Source: Streptomyces mutomycini
GTDB taxonomy: Bacteria; Actinomycetota; Actinomycetes; Streptomycetales; Streptomycetaceae
NCBI RefSeq assembly: GCF_001700505.1
Contig: NZ_MAPV01000093.1
Location: 1-64,000 of the forward strand
Direction: 5' to 3'
DNA length: 64,000 nt
Positions within the stretch are counted from its first letter, which is position 1. Each line of letters begins with the position of its first letter. A program made the translations under genes and the position numbers. The notes under the pieces were generated by a model. That model was not told the DNA's origin and ran no database searches. It saw only the letters and a list, made by a program, of their open reading frames with translations. Shown piece by piece: positions 17,236 through 27,103 of the stretch.

Positions 17236-18288
17236 TCAGGCGGCCTTCGCCGGTTCGATGATCGTGACGCCCGCCCCGGGCGCGGTGCCCATCGCGGCGA
17301 GGGCCGCCGGGGCGGCGTCCAGGGCGATGGTGGAGGTCACCAGCAGATCCGGCCGCAGGGTGCCGGCCCGGACCATGTCCATCATCGGCGGGTAGTCGTG
17401 GGCGGCCATCCCGTGGCTGCCGAGGATCTCCAGCTCCAGCCCGATCACCCGCGCCATGGGCACGACGGGGTCTCCGGCCGCCGACGGCAGCAGCCCGACC
17501 TGCACATGACGGCCCTGGCGGCGCAGGCTCCGCACCGAGGCGGCGCAGGTGACCGGGGAGCCCAGCGCGTCGAGCGACAGATGCGCGCCCCCGCCGGTCA
17601 GTTCGCGTACGGCCTCGTCCGCACCGGCAGGGTGCGCGGAGGCGTCCACGCAGGCGGACGCGCCGAACGCCCGTGCCAGCTCCAGCGCCCGCTGCGACAC
17701 GTCGACCGCGACGACCCTGGCTCCGCACGCCACCGCGATCATCACGGCCGACAGCCCGACCCCGCCGCAGCCGTGCACGGCGACCCACTCCCCCGGCGCC
17801 ACCCGCCCCTGGCCGGCAACGGCCCGGAACGCCGTGGCGAACCGGCATCCGAGTCCGGCCGCCGTGGCCGAGGACAGCCCTTCCGGCACGGCGACGAGAT
17901 TGACGTCGGCCTGCTCCAGCGCCACGTACTCGGCGAAGGAGCCCCAGTGTGTGAAGCCCGGCTGGGTCTGCCGTTCACAGACCTGCTGGGCGCCCGCGGC
18001 GCAGGCGGAGCACCGGCCGCAGGCACAGACGAAGGGCACGGTGACCCGGTCACCGGCGTGCCAGTTGTGCACGCCGGAGCCCACTTCCTCGACCACACCC
18101 GCCAGCTCGTGCCCGGGTACGTGCGGCAGGACGATGTCCGGGTCGTGGCCCATCCAGCCGTGCCAGTCGCTCCGGCACAGCCCCGTGGCCTCGACCCGGA
18201 CCACGACTCCCCCGGCCGAGGGGGCGGGATCCGGAAGATCCCGGACCCTGGCCTCCTGCCCGAACTCCTCGAACACCACTGCCCGCAT
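17236..18288 (-). CDS. Zinc-dependent alcohol dehydrogenase
   Basis: A 350-residue medium-chain dehydrogenase. The catalytic zinc site has Cys in [10 protein letters not shown] and His-Glu in PGHELAGVV; the structural zinc is held by the four-Cys loop [17 protein letters not shown]; the NAD site is [11 protein letters not shown] followed by VVAVDVS. Substrate unknown; the family includes alcohol, sorbitol and threonine dehydrogenases. The ATG at 18288 has a GGAGG site 8 nt upstream. The gene ends convergently with the small regulator and is divergent from the copper genes. Confidence 0.88.
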   Translation of the reverse strand: MRAVVFEEFGQEARVRDLPDPAPSAGGVVVRVEATGLCRSDWHGWMGHDPDIVLPHVPGHELAGVVEEVGSGVHNWHAGDRVTVPFVCACGRCSACAAGAQQVCERQTQPGFTHWGSFAEYVALEQADVNLVAVPEGLSSATAAGLGCRFATAFRAVAGQGRVAPGEWVAVHGCGGVGLSAVMIAVACGARVVAVDVSQRALELARAFGASACVDASAHPAGADEAVRELTGGGAHLSLDALGSPVTCAASVRSLRRQGRHVQVGLLPSAAGDPVVPMARVIGLELEILGSHGMAAHDYPPMMDMVRAGTLRPDLLVTSTIALDAAPAALAAMGTAPGAGVTIIEPAKAA

Positions 18289-18418
18289 CGGCCCCGCCTC
18301 CCGTGGTCCGGTTCGCGCCCGGCCCGTCGATCCGGCGAATCTACGCTCCGGCGGTGATCCTGTCCCGCCCCCATCGGCGTGCGACCCGCGCGATGGAGTG
18401 ACGGCAGAGAAACAGTTA

Positions 18419-18435
18419 ATACCCCCTAGGGGTAT
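18419..18435. promoter_or_regulatory. CsoR-type copper operator
   Basis: ATACCCC (18419-18425) and GGGGTAT (18429-18435) form an inverted repeat around CTA, in the only AT-containing patch upstream of the copper genes. It matches the known CsoR operator pattern (TACCCC...GGGGTA). Copper would release the Cu(I)-sensing repressor and open expression of the chaperone and pump. No csoR gene is in the window. Confidence 0.8.
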
Positions 18436-18528
18436 AGTGGGTAGCGGCGGGCAGGCGCACCGGGCTCCCCAGTAACCTCTTGTGCCACAACCGCCGCATC
18501 TGTACGCGTCTGTGAAGAGGAGAACGCC

Positions 18529-18834
18529 ATGACCGTCGAGACCGACACGCCCCGGACCTCCGGCTCCTGCTGCTCGTCCACCGGCTCCTGCGACGACGGG
18601 GCGGCCAGCGCCCGGGCCGGCGGCGTCACCACGGTGTACGAGGTGAAGGGCATGACCTGCGGCCACTGCGAAGGGGCGGTCTCCGAGGAGGTCTCCGGCA
18701 TCGAGGGGGTCACCTCCGTCAAGGCGGAGGCCGCCACCGGCCGGGTGACCGTCGACTCCGCGGCACCGCTGACCGACGACGCCGTGCGCGCCGCCGTCGA
18801 CGAGGCGGGCTACGAGCTCGTGGGCCGCGTCTGA
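18529..18834 (+). CDS. copZ: Copper chaperone with HMA domain
   Basis: A 101-residue cytoplasmic copper chaperone. Residues ~36-101 are one heavy-metal-associated domain with the GMTCGHC Cu(I) site (Cys44, Cys47). An unusual N-terminal tail adds a Cys-rich cluster ([11 protein letters not shown]) that could bind extra copper. It lies directly behind a CsoR-type operator and in front of copA, which it would load with copper. Confidence 0.88.
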   Translation: MTVETDTPRTSGSCCSSTGSCDDGAASARAGGVTTVYEVKGMTCGHCEGAVSEEVSGIEGVTSVKAEAATGRVTVDSAAPLTDDAVRAAVDEAGYELVGRV

Positions 18835-18853
18835 CGAGCCGCCCCGGTGCCCG

Positions 18854-18907
18854 GTCGGGCCGGTTCCGCCATCGGGGAGGCGGATACTGAGGCGGAACCG
18901 GCCCGAC
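18854..18907 (+). terminator. Stem-loop between copZ and copA
   Basis: Perfect 17-bp inverted repeat (18854-18870 with 18891-18907), 20-nt loop, starting 20 nt after the copZ stop and ending 11 nt before the copA ribosome site. It probably attenuates read-through, so that the small chaperone is made in excess over the pump, or stabilises the copZ message. Confidence 0.7.
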
Positions 18908-18931
18908 TGCCCGACCCAGGAGTCCGCACAC

Positions 18932-21406
18932 ATGGCCAGCACCACGGCAGCCGAGGCCCCGGCGCCGGAGACCTCCGACGCCGAGCTCGCCATCGGCGGA
19001 ATGACCTGCGCCTCGTGCGCGGCCCGCGTCGAGAAGAAGCTCAACCGGATGGACGGCGTCACAGCCACCGTCAACTACGCGACCGAGAAGGCCCGCGTGT
19101 CCTACGGCGCCGGGACGACGCTCGACGACCTGGTCGCGACCGTCGAGAGGACCGGCTACACGGCGCGGCACGTCATCCGCCCGGTACCCGCGCCGCACCG
19201 ACGGCGGTCCGAGCAAGCCCTCGCGCCCCGTGCCGGGTCCCCGGACCGGGGCGGCGGAGCCGATGACCCCCGCGATGCCGCAGGGCGCGCGGCGGAAGAC
19301 CCCGGCCACGCCACCGGACCCACGCCCGAGGACCCCCGCCACGCCGCCGGACCCACGGGTGACGGCCCCCACGACACGGCCGAGCGTGCGGCCGATGACG
19401 CCCTCTCCGCGCTCCGGCAGCGACTGCGGGTCTCGGCGGTCCTGGCCGTACCGGTCGTCCTGATGGCGATGATCCCCGCCCTCCAGTTCGACAACTGGCA
19501 GTGGCTCTCCCTCACCCTCGCCTCCCCCGTCGTCATCTGGGGCGGCCTGCCCTTCCACCGCGCCACGTGGGCGAACCTGAGGCACGGCGCCGCGACGATG
19601 GACACCCTGGTGTCGATCGGCACGCTCGCGGCCTTCGGCTGGTCGCTGTGGGCCCTGTTCCTCGGCGACGCGGGCATGCCCCGGATGCGGCACGGCTTCG
19701 ACGTCACAGCCTCCGGGTCCGACCCCTCCTCCGCCGTCTACCTGGAGGTCGCGGCAGGAGTCGTCGGCTTCATCCTGCTCGGCCGCTACCTGGAGGCCCG
19801 GTCTAAGCGCAAGGCCGGCTCCGCCCTGCGTGCGCTGCTCCACCTCGGCGCGAAGGACGTCACGGTCCTCCGCACGGATGCGGGAACCGCGGCAGGAGCG
19901 GGACAGCAGCACGGCCCCACGGAAGTACGCGTCCCCGTCGGCCGGCTCCTCGTCGGGGACCGCTTCGTCGTGCGGCCCGGTGAGAAGATCGCCACGGACG
20001 GCACCGTCGTCGAGGGCTCATCGGCCGTCGACGTCTCCATGCTCACCGGGGAGTCGCTTCCGGTGGATGCCGCGCCGGGAGACCCCGTGACCGGTGCCAC
20101 CCTCAACATGTCCGGACGGCTGGTCGTCGAGGCCACCCGCGTCGGGGCCGACACCCAGCTGGCCCGGATGTCCAGGCTCGTCGAGGACGCACAGAGCGGC
20201 AAGGCCGCCGCACAGAGGCTCGCGGACCGGATCTCCGCGGTCTTCGTGCCCGTGGTGCTGCTGATCGCGCTGGGGACACTGGTCGTCCAGCTGCTCGCCA
20301 CCGACGACATCACCGCCTCGTTCACCGCCGCCGTCGCCGTGCTGATCATCGCCTGCCCCTGCGCGCTGGGTCTCGCCACACCCACGGCCCTCATGGCCGG
20401 CACCGGGCGCGGCGCACAGCTCGGCATCCTCATCAAGGGCCCCGAAGTCCTGGAGACCGCCCGGCGGATCGACACGGTCGTCCTCGACAAGACCGGCACG
20501 GTCACCACCGGCCGCATGGCCCTCGGACGCGCCCACACCGCGCCCGGCACGGCCGAGGCGGACGTACTGCGCCTCGCGGGGGCCCTCGAACACGCCTCCG
20601 GGCACCCCGTGGCCCGCGCGGTGGCCGCCGGGGCTGCTGCCCGCACCGGCGCCGCCCTGCCCGCACCGTCGGACTTCACCGACGTCCCCGGCCTCGGAGT
20701 GCGCGGCACCGTCGAGGGTCACCACGTGCTGGCCGGGCAGCCGCGGCTCCTCGCCGATGCCCGGATCACGCTCCCGCCCTCCCTTGCCGGAGCCCTGGAG
20801 CGGGCGGCGGGCCAGGGGCGTACGACCGTCGCCGTGGCCTGGGACGGGGAGGCGAGGGGCGTGCTGGAGGTCTCGGACACGGTGAAGGAGACGAGTGCGG
20901 AGGCCGTAGCGGAGCTCCGCGCGCTGGGTCTCGACCCGATTCTGCTGACCGGCGACAACCGGGCCGCGGCGGAGGCCGTGGCCCGCGAGGTCGGTATCGA
21001 CACGGTCCACGCGGAGGTCCTTCCGCAGGACAAGGCCGAGGTCGTACGGCGCCTTCAGGCCGAGGGCCGGTCCGTCGCGATGGTCGGCGACGGCGTCAAC
21101 GACGCGGCCGCACTCGCCGTGGCCGATCTGGGCCTGTCGATGGGGACCGGCGCCGACGCGGCGATCGAGGCGGCCGACCTCACGCTGGTTCGTGGAGATC
21201 TCAAGGTTGCCCCTGCCGCCATCCGCCTGTCGAGGCGTACTCTGTGCACCATCAGAAGCAACCTCTTCTGGGCCTTCGGCTACAACGTGGCCGCCCTGCC
21301 TCTCGCTGCGTTCGGGCTGCTCAGCCCCATGATCGCGGGTGCGGCAATGGCGTTCTCGTCGGTCTTCGTCGTCACGAACAGTCTGAGGTTGCGCTCCTTC
21401 ACATAA
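18932..21406 (+). CDS. copA: Cu(I)-exporting P-type ATPase
   Basis: An 824-residue P1B-type ATPase that pumps Cu(I) out of the cell. One N-terminal HMA domain carries GMTCASC (Cys26, Cys29). A long low-complexity linker, about residues 90-155, is rich in Asp, Pro, Ala and His and has imperfect repeats around D-P-R-H-A-A-G-P-T. The core is complete: actuator TGES, membrane CPC (475-477), phosphorylated Asp519 in DKTGT, HP motif EHASGHPVA, and hinge [12 protein letters not shown] at 18918-18922 supports the start. It is controlled with copZ by the CsoR-type operator. Confidence 0.93.
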   Translation: MASTTAAEAPAPETSDAELAIGGMTCASCAARVEKKLNRMDGVTATVNYATEKARVSYGAGTTLDDLVATVERTGYTARHVIRPVPAPHRRRSEQALAPRAGSPDRGGGADDPRDAAGRAAEDPGHATGPTPEDPRHAAGPTGDGPHDTAERAADDALSALRQRLRVSAVLAVPVVLMAMIPALQFDNWQWLSLTLASPVVIWGGLPFHRATWANLRHGAATMDTLVSIGTLAAFGWSLWALFLGDAGMPRMRHGFDVTASGSDPSSAVYLEVAAGVVGFILLGRYLEARSKRKAGSALRALLHLGAKDVTVLRTDAGTAAGAGQQHGPTEVRVPVGRLLVGDRFVVRPGEKIATDGTVVEGSSAVDVSMLTGESLPVDAAPGDPVTGATLNMSGRLVVEATRVGADTQLARMSRLVEDAQSGKAAAQRLADRISAVFVPVVLLIALGTLVVQLLATDDITASFTAAVAVLIIACPCALGLATPTALMAGTGRGAQLGILIKGPEVLETARRIDTVVLDKTGTVTTGRMALGRAHTAPGTAEADVLRLAGALEHASGHPVARAVAAGAAARTGAALPAPSDFTDVPGLGVRGTVEGHHVLAGQPRLLADARITLPPSLAGALERAAGQGRTTVAVAWDGEARGVLEVSDTVKETSAEAVAELRALGLDPILLTGDNRAAAEAVAREVGIDTVHAEVLPQDKAEVVRRLQAEGRSVAMVGDGVNDAAALAVADLGLSMGTGADAAIEAADLTLVRGDLKVAPAAIRLSRRTLCTIRSNLFWAFGYNVAALPLAAFGLLSPMIAGAAMAFSSVFVVTNSLRLRSFT

Positions 21407-21943
21407 TTTCTACAAAGAGACTTAGATCACACCGATTCGAGGGTAACCATCTGATGAGTTGGTGAGTCTAAGAGTGCGATGCCATGGATGTCTTGGGGGA
21501 CGTCCGATGGAGTGTCTTGGGGGACGCTCCTGGCACACGCAGGCCGGGGCACGTGCACCGGGGAGCTTGAGCGGCCCTCCCGTACGTACCCCGGCAGTCG
21601 CACAGCAGGACCGAACCGAATAGGCACCACCTGAATAACAACGGGAGTTCAGGCTCCCTGCAGACGCCCGGCCGGATCCCGTGGGGGGAATCCGCTCCGG
21701 GATATGGGAAACGCCCTGTCCGTCGACCCGTGGGGGGATCGACGGCGGGGCGTTTCTCGCGTGCGCCCACCCGCCACACCGGGCCGGCCGCACGGCAGGC
21801 GCCGCACGGCACACGGCCTTCCGGGAACGGGGCCCGGAACGCCGAATCGCCCCGGACACCGCGCTCTGAATGTACGAGCGCGGTACGCGGGGCGAAGGAT
21901 GCCCGGCCGGAGCGGCCGGGGTGCAGCAGCGGTACTAAGGGCT
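21407..21943. other. Long intergenic region with direct repeats and a bidirectional terminator
   Basis: 537 nt between convergent copA and citrate synthase. It has an AT-richer start, then a 14-nt direct repeat, TGTCTTGGGGGACG, at 21489-21502 and 21513-21526. The two copies lie in a possible 28-codon frame beginning at ATG 21484, which lacks a ribosome site. A hairpin terminator follows at 21709-21755. I find no convincing gene; the longer open frames here are on the strand antisense to real genes or lack start signals. Confidence 0.6.
21709..21755. terminator. Bidirectional terminator between copA and citrate synthase
   Basis: Arms 21709-21726 and 21739-21755 pair as AAACGCCC with GGGCGTTT and CCGTCGA with TCGACGG, with a small internal mismatch, around a 12-nt loop. 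T-rich or A-rich ends on both sides fit termination in both directions. Confidence 0.75.
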
Positions 21944-23242
21944 TCAGCGGCCCTCGACCGGGACGAAGTCGCGCAGGACCTCGCCGGTGTAAATCTGGCG
22001 CGGGCGGCCGATGCGGGATCCCGGCTCCTTGATCATCTCGTGCCACTGGGCGATCCAGCCGGGGAGCCGGCCGAGCGCGAACAGCACGGTGAACATCTCG
22101 GTCGGGAAGCCCATGGCGCGGTAGATCAGGCCCGTGTAGAAGTCCACGTTGGGGTAGAGGTTGCGCGAGACGAAGTACTCGTCGGAGAGCGCGTGCTCCT
22201 CCAGCTTGAGCGCGATGTCGAGCAGCTCGTCGGACTTGCCGAGCGAGGACAGCACGTCGTGGGCGGCAGCCTTGATGATCTTGGCGCGCGGGTCGAACGA
22301 CTTGTACACCCGGTGGCCGAAGCCCATCAGGCGGACGCCGTCCTCCTTGTTCTTCACCTTCTGGATGAAGCTGTCGACGTCGCCGCCGTTGGCCTGGATG
22401 CCCTCGAGCATCTCCAGCACCGACTGGTTGGCGCCACCGTGCAGCGGTCCCCACAGCGCCGAGATGCCGGCGGAGATCGAGGCGAACATGTTCGCCTGCG
22501 AGGAACCGACCAGGCGCACGGTGGAGGTCGAACAGTTCTGCTCGTGGTCCGCGTGCAGGATGAGCAGCTTCTCCAGCGCCGAGACGACGACCGGGTCCGG
22601 CACGTACTCCTGGGCGGGCACGGAGAAGGTCATGCGCAGGAAGTTCTCGACGTAGCCGAGGTCGTTGCGCGGGTAGACGAACGGGTGACCGATCGACTTC
22701 TTGTACGCGTACGCCGCGATCGTCGGGAGCTTGGCCAGCAGCCGGATCGTCGAGAGGTGACGCTGCTCCTCGTCGAACGGATTGTGGCTGTCCTGGTAGA
22801 ACGTGGACAGCGCGCTGACGACCGAGGACAGCATGGCCATCGGGTGGGCGTCGCGCGGGAAGCCGTCGAAGAAGCGCTTGACGTCCTCGTGCAGCAGCGT
22901 GTGCTGGGTGATCTCGTTCTTGAAGGCCGACAGTTCGTCGGCCTTCGGAAGGTCACCGTTGATCAGCGTGTACGCGACCTCGAGGAACGTCGAGCTCTCG
23001 GCGAGCTGCTCGATCGGGTATCCGCGGTACCGCAGGATGCCCTGCTCGCCGTCGAGGTAGGTGATGGCGGATTTGTACGCGGCCGTGTTGCCGTATCCGC
23101 TGTCCAGCGTGACCAGGCCCGTATTGGCCCGGAGCTTCCCGATATCGAAGCCCTTGTCGCCGACGGTGCTGTCGATCACCGGGTAGGTGTACTCGTCATC
23201 GCCGTACCGCAGTACTACAGCGTTGTTGGTGTGCTCGCTCAC
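21944..23242 (-). CDS. gltA: Citrate synthase (type II)
   Basis: A 432-residue enzyme condensing oxaloacetate and acetyl-CoA, first step of the TCA cycle. Catalytic residues are in place: His in GPLHGGANQ, His in GFGHRVYK, and the Asp in the C-terminal barrel region. Length and the N-terminal beta domain (YTYPVIDSTVGDKGFDIGKL) are those of the NADH-regulated hexameric type II enzymes. The GTG at 23242 is chosen because GAGGG lies 5 nt before it; a GTG four codons earlier has no such site. Known as citA in Streptomyces. Confidence 0.93.
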   Translation of the reverse strand: MSEHTNNAVVLRYGDDEYTYPVIDSTVGDKGFDIGKLRANTGLVTLDSGYGNTAAYKSAITYLDGEQGILRYRGYPIEQLAESSTFLEVAYTLINGDLPKADELSAFKNEITQHTLLHEDVKRFFDGFPRDAHPMAMLSSVVSALSTFYQDSHNPFDEEQRHLSTIRLLAKLPTIAAYAYKKSIGHPFVYPRNDLGYVENFLRMTFSVPAQEYVPDPVVVSALEKLLILHADHEQNCSTSTVRLVGSSQANMFASISAGISALWGPLHGGANQSVLEMLEGIQANGGDVDSFIQKVKNKEDGVRLMGFGHRVYKSFDPRAKIIKAAAHDVLSSLGKSDELLDIALKLEEHALSDEYFVSRNLYPNVDFYTGLIYRAMGFPTEMFTVLFALGRLPGWIAQWHEMIKEPGSRIGRPRQIYTGEVLRDFVPVEGR

Positions 23243-23410
23243 GTCATCCCTCACCGACGTAGTGCCTCTTCTTCGAGGTGCCCTGACTGTCTCCACCCTC
23301 CCCCATTTGGCTCAGGAGAGTGCACTCGGGGTCGTCCATTGGACCTACTGGCGGCACTGAGTGCCGTCAACTTTCTCATCCTGCCCGCTGAGATCCGGTT
23401 CCGGAAGAGC

Positions 23411-25672
23411 TCAGTGATGTTTCCCACCGTTTTGATCGATCATTTTTTCGGGGAAGTCTTCGACGGTCCCGCCACGCAGCCGGAAATCCAGCGCCGTACA
23501 GCGCCTGCCTGCGGAAACAGTGCGGACCGCCTGGCCGATGGCCTTGCGTGAACCGACCAGTACGACCAGCTTCTTGGCCCTGGTCACAGCGGTGTAGAGC
23601 AGGTTCCGCTGCAGCATCATCCAGGCGCTGGTGGTGACGGGGATGACGACCGCCGGATACTCACTGCCCTGCGAGCGGTGGATGGTCATCGCGTAGGCGT
23701 GGGCCAGTTCGTCCAGTTCGTCGAATTCGTACGTGATCTCCTCGTCCTCGTCCGTGAGGACGGTCAGCGTCTGCTCGTCCGCGTCGAGAGCGGTGACGAC
23801 ACCCACCGTGCCGTTGAAGACCCCGTTCTCCCCCTTGTCATAGTTGTTCCTGATCTGGGTCACCTTGTCGCCTACCCGGAAGACCCTGCCTCCGAACCGC
23901 TTCTCGGGCAGGTCCGGGCGGCCGGGGGTGATGGCCTGCTGGAGCAGGCCGTTGAGATGACCGGCACCCGCCGGGCCCCTGTGCATCGGGGCGAGGACCT
24001 GCACGTCACGGCGGGGGTTCAGGCCGAACTTGGCGGGGATTCGGCGGGCCGCGACATCCACCGCGAGCACCCCGGCGTCCTCCGTCTCGTCCTCCACGAA
24101 CAGGAAGAAGTCGTCCAGTCCCTGGGTCAGCGGCGGCACTCCGGAGTTGATCCGGTGGGCGTTGGTGACGACGCCGGACTTCTGGGCCTGCCGGAAGATC
24201 GTGGTCAGCCTGACCGCCGGAACCGGGCCGCCCTTGGCGAGCAGGTCCCGCAGCACCTCCCCCGCGCCGACCGAGGGCAGCTGGTCCACGTCGCCGACCA
24301 GCAGCAGATGTGCACCCGGTGCCACCGCCTTGACCAGCTTGTTGGCGAGGAGCAGATCGAGCATCGACGCCTCGTCGACGACGACCAGATCGGCGTCCAG
24401 CGGCCGGTCCCGGTCGTACGCCGCGTCCCCGCCGGGCTTCAGCTCCAGCAGCCGGTGCACGGTGGACGCCTCGGCGCCGGTCAGCTCCGAGAGCCGCTTC
24501 GCGGCCCGCCCGGTCGGCGCCGCCAGCACCACCTTGGCGTTCCTGGCGCGGGCCAGCTCGACCACGGAGCGGACGGTGAAGGACTTCCCGCAGCCGGGGC
24601 CGCCGGTGAGGACGGCGACCTTCCTGCTGAGCGCGAGGCGGACGGCCGCCTCCTGCTCCGGGGCCAGGCTGGCCCCCGTACGCTGCGCGAGCCAGGCCAG
24701 CGCCTTGTCCCAGTCGACGTCCTGGAAGGCCGGCATCCGGTCCTCAGGTGTGCGCAGCAGCCGCTGCACCTGGGCGGCGAGGGAGATCTCGGCGCGGTGG
24801 AAGGGGACCAGATACACGGCGGTGACCGGCTGCCCGTCCTCGGGCCCCGGCACCTTCTCCCGTACGACGCCCTCCGGGTCCTGTGCGAGCTCGGCCAGGC
24901 AGTCGATGACGAGCCCGGTGTCGACCTGGAGCAGCTTCACCCCGTCGGCGATCAGCCGCTCCTCGGGGAGGAAGCAGTGCCCCTGGTCGGTGGACTGCGA
25001 CAGGGCGTACTGGAGCCCGGCCCTGACCCGCTCGGGACTGTCGTGCGGGATGCCGACGGCCTGGGCGATGCGGTCGGCGGTGAGGAATCCGATGCCCCAG
25101 ACGTCGGCGGCCAGCCGGTAGGGCTGGTTCTTCACGACGGAGATCGAGGCGTCCTCGTACTTCTTGTAGATGCGGACGGCGATGGAGGTGGAGACGCCCA
25201 CGGTCTGCAGGAAGACCATGACCTCCTTGATAGCCTTCTGCTCCTCCCAGGCCGCGGCGATCATCTTCGTCCGCTTCGGACCGAGCCCGGGCACCTCGAC
25301 GAGCCGCTTGGGCTGCTGCTCGATGATGTCCAGGGTGTCGACGCCGAAATGGGTGGTGATCCGGTCGGCCATGACCGGCCCGATGCCCTTGATCAGCCCG
25401 GAGCCGAGGTAGCGGCGGATGCCCTGGATGGTGGCCGGGAGGATCGTCGTGTAGTTCTCGACGGTGAACTGCCTGCCGAACTGCGGGTGGGAGCCCCAAC
25501 GCCCCTCCATCCGGAGGGACTCGCCGGGCTGCGCGCCGAGCAGTGAGCCGACGACCGTGAGCAGGTCTCCGGCCCCACGACCGGTGTCGACGCGGGCGAC
25601 GGTGTAGCCGTTCTCCTCGTTGGCGTAGGTGATCCGCTCCAGGACGCCTTCGAGGACGGCGGTGTTGGACAT
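23411..25672 (-). CDS. recD2: RecD2-type SF1B DNA helicase
   Basis: A 753-residue 5'-3' DNA helicase of the RecD2 family, found in bacteria without RecBCD and linked to replication-fork repair. The N-terminal domain (YANEENGYTVARV) is followed by a helix-hairpin-helix tract (GIGPVMADRIT, VPGLGPKRTK) and then helicase motifs: Walker A GGPGCGKS, motif Ia APTGRAAKRL, Walker B VVVDEASM, motif III GDVDQLPSVG, IFRQA, a SH3-like insert, and motif VI YTAVTRAK. The ATG at 25672 gives the family N-terminus. Confidence 0.92.
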   Translation of the reverse strand: MSNTAVLEGVLERITYANEENGYTVARVDTGRGAGDLLTVVGSLLGAQPGESLRMEGRWGSHPQFGRQFTVENYTTILPATIQGIRRYLGSGLIKGIGPVMADRITTHFGVDTLDIIEQQPKRLVEVPGLGPKRTKMIAAAWEEQKAIKEVMVFLQTVGVSTSIAVRIYKKYEDASISVVKNQPYRLAADVWGIGFLTADRIAQAVGIPHDSPERVRAGLQYALSQSTDQGHCFLPEERLIADGVKLLQVDTGLVIDCLAELAQDPEGVVREKVPGPEDGQPVTAVYLVPFHRAEISLAAQVQRLLRTPEDRMPAFQDVDWDKALAWLAQRTGASLAPEQEAAVRLALSRKVAVLTGGPGCGKSFTVRSVVELARARNAKVVLAAPTGRAAKRLSELTGAEASTVHRLLELKPGGDAAYDRDRPLDADLVVVDEASMLDLLLANKLVKAVAPGAHLLLVGDVDQLPSVGAGEVLRDLLAKGGPVPAVRLTTIFRQAQKSGVVTNAHRINSGVPPLTQGLDDFFLFVEDETEDAGVLAVDVAARRIPAKFGLNPRRDVQVLAPMHRGPAGAGHLNGLLQQAITPGRPDLPEKRFGGRVFRVGDKVTQIRNNYDKGENGVFNGTVGVVTALDADEQTLTVLTDEDEEITYEFDELDELAHAYAMTIHRSQGSEYPAVVIPVTTSAWMMLQRNLLYTAVTRAKKLVVLVGSRKAIGQAVRTVSAGRRCTALDFRLRGGTVEDFPEKMIDQNGGKHH

Positions 25673-25867
25673 GGCTCCGACGGTATCGGGTGCGTCCGAC
25701 AGCATGCGTCCGCACCCGGGAGAGCCTCGGCCCATACCGCAGGACTACGTCCAGCACCTCGTGGACACCTGCACGCGCGTCACCAGCCGGGTCGGCGCCC
25801 GGGCGGGCCGGCAGCGAAGTGACGACAAGGCGTCGGGCATGTCAGTGCGGGCGTCTACCTTCGACGC

Positions 25868-26503
25868 ATGAAACAGGTGGACATCACTGCGTTCGATCAC
25901 GAGTGGGCTCGATTCGAGTCGTGGCTTTCGGCCCATTCGCCCGCCGATCGGGCGGCCTTGAGAGGGCCGGCGGACCCCGAGAGGATCGCAGGGCTGGAAT
26001 CGCGCCTGGGGTTCGCCCTGCACCCGGAGATGAGGAGGCTTCTGGAACTGCACGACGGCGCGGCCCTGCCCGTCGCCGAACCGGGTTCCTTCCCTCTGCC
26101 CGCCGGAGCGTTCCTGCCGTTGGGACACCGCCTGAGCGGTCTGGACGACATCGTGATTATGCACGACATACTCGTGGACGTCGGCGAGAACAACATCGAA
26201 GCCGACCTGTGGGAGGACGAGGCGCTGGCCGTGAATCTGCACCTGTGCGTGCCGATCGCCCTGCCCAATGACGGAGGCGTCGCCTTTGTCGATCACCGCC
26301 CAGGGCCTTCGTACGGACATGTGTACGAGATGGGCATCGGATCGGGAGACCTCGACGGGACTCTCTGGGCGACCGGTCCGGCCGCGCTCTTCCGGGTCCT
26401 GGCCGATTCCCTGGAGACGGGCTCGCCCTTCCTCTACTACCGGCCGTCGACCTACGAACACGAGTCGGGCCGTCACTGCGTCCAGTGGGAGATCGAGACC
26501 TGA
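25868..26503 (+). CDS. SMI1/KNR4 family protein
   Basis: A 211-residue cytoplasmic protein with the SMI1/KNR4 (SUKH) fold: LESRLGFALHPEMRRLLELHDGA near the N-terminus, then WEDEALAVNLHLCVPIALPNDGG and a C-terminal helix region. SUKH proteins are often immunity proteins of contact-dependent toxins, but no toxin gene is adjacent; in Streptomyces many occur alone. There is no Shine-Dalgarno site, and a -10-like TACCTT (25856-25861) ends 6 nt before the ATG, so the message may be leaderless. Confidence 0.75.
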   Translation: MKQVDITAFDHEWARFESWLSAHSPADRAALRGPADPERIAGLESRLGFALHPEMRRLLELHDGAALPVAEPGSFPLPAGAFLPLGHRLSGLDDIVIMHDILVDVGENNIEADLWEDEALAVNLHLCVPIALPNDGGVAFVDHRPGPSYGHVYEMGIGSGDLDGTLWATGPAALFRVLADSLETGSPFLYYRPSTYEHESGRHCVQWEIET

Positions 26504-26568
26504 CAGTCCCTCGGTGCGCCTGGCCTGCGAAGGGGGCGAGAGACACACCCCGGCCGCGCTCCGACCCC

Positions 26569-26976
26569 TCAGTCGATGACCGCTGTGACCTCGATCTCGA
26601 CCAGGTGTTCGGGGATGTCCAGCGCCGCGACCCCCAGCATCGTGGCCGGCGGTACCGGGGTGGCCCCCAGCCGGGCGGAGGCCCGGGAGATCCCCTCCAA
26701 GAGCAGGGGCATCTTGTCGGGGGTCCAGTCGACGACGTGGACGTTCAGTTTCGCCACGTCGTCGAAGGTGGCGCCGACGCCCGCCAGCGCGGTGGCGACG
26801 TTGACGTAGCACTGCTCGACCTGGGCCGCCAGGTCGCCTTCGCCGACCGTGACGCCGTCGGCGTCCCAGGCGACCTGCCCGGCGACGAAGACCAGCTTCG
26901 ACCCGGTCGCGACCGACACCTGCCGGTAGACGTCGATCTCCGGCAGTCCCGCGGGGTTCGTCAGGGTGATGGCCAT
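26569..26976 (-). CDS. RidA family deaminase
   Basis: A 135-residue protein of the RidA/YjgF/Rid family, which hydrolyses reactive enamine/imine intermediates. The core strands (VFVAGQVAWDADG, VEQCYVNVATALAG) and the C-terminal PATMLGVAAL are recognisable. The catalytic Arg common in RidA proper (usually in the sequence xRxx near the end) is not evident; the position reads PPATMLG, so it may belong to a Rid subgroup. A strong AAGGAGG site precedes the ATG at 26976. Divergent from an HxlR regulator that probably controls it. Confidence 0.85.
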   Translation of the reverse strand: MAITLTNPAGLPEIDVYRQVSVATGSKLVFVAGQVAWDADGVTVGEGDLAAQVEQCYVNVATALAGVGATFDDVAKLNVHVVDWTPDKMPLLLEGISRASARLGATPVPPATMLGVAALDIPEHLVEIEVTAVID

Positions 26977-27103
26977 GCTGTCCGCCTCCTTGCCGCGCAG
27001 CCCGGACGGGGCGACACGTGCTCTCTTGTGGTTACTCAGGAACCGTAGGAGAGTGAGCGCTGACGTGGAAGAGCGCACTTTTCAGTGACAGGGGAACCAG
27101 AAG

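Noticed and set aside
25868..26503. SMI1/KNR4 protein as immunity gene of a toxin system
   Set aside because: No toxin, secretion or polymorphic-toxin gene is adjacent; neighbours are recD2 and a RidA gene.
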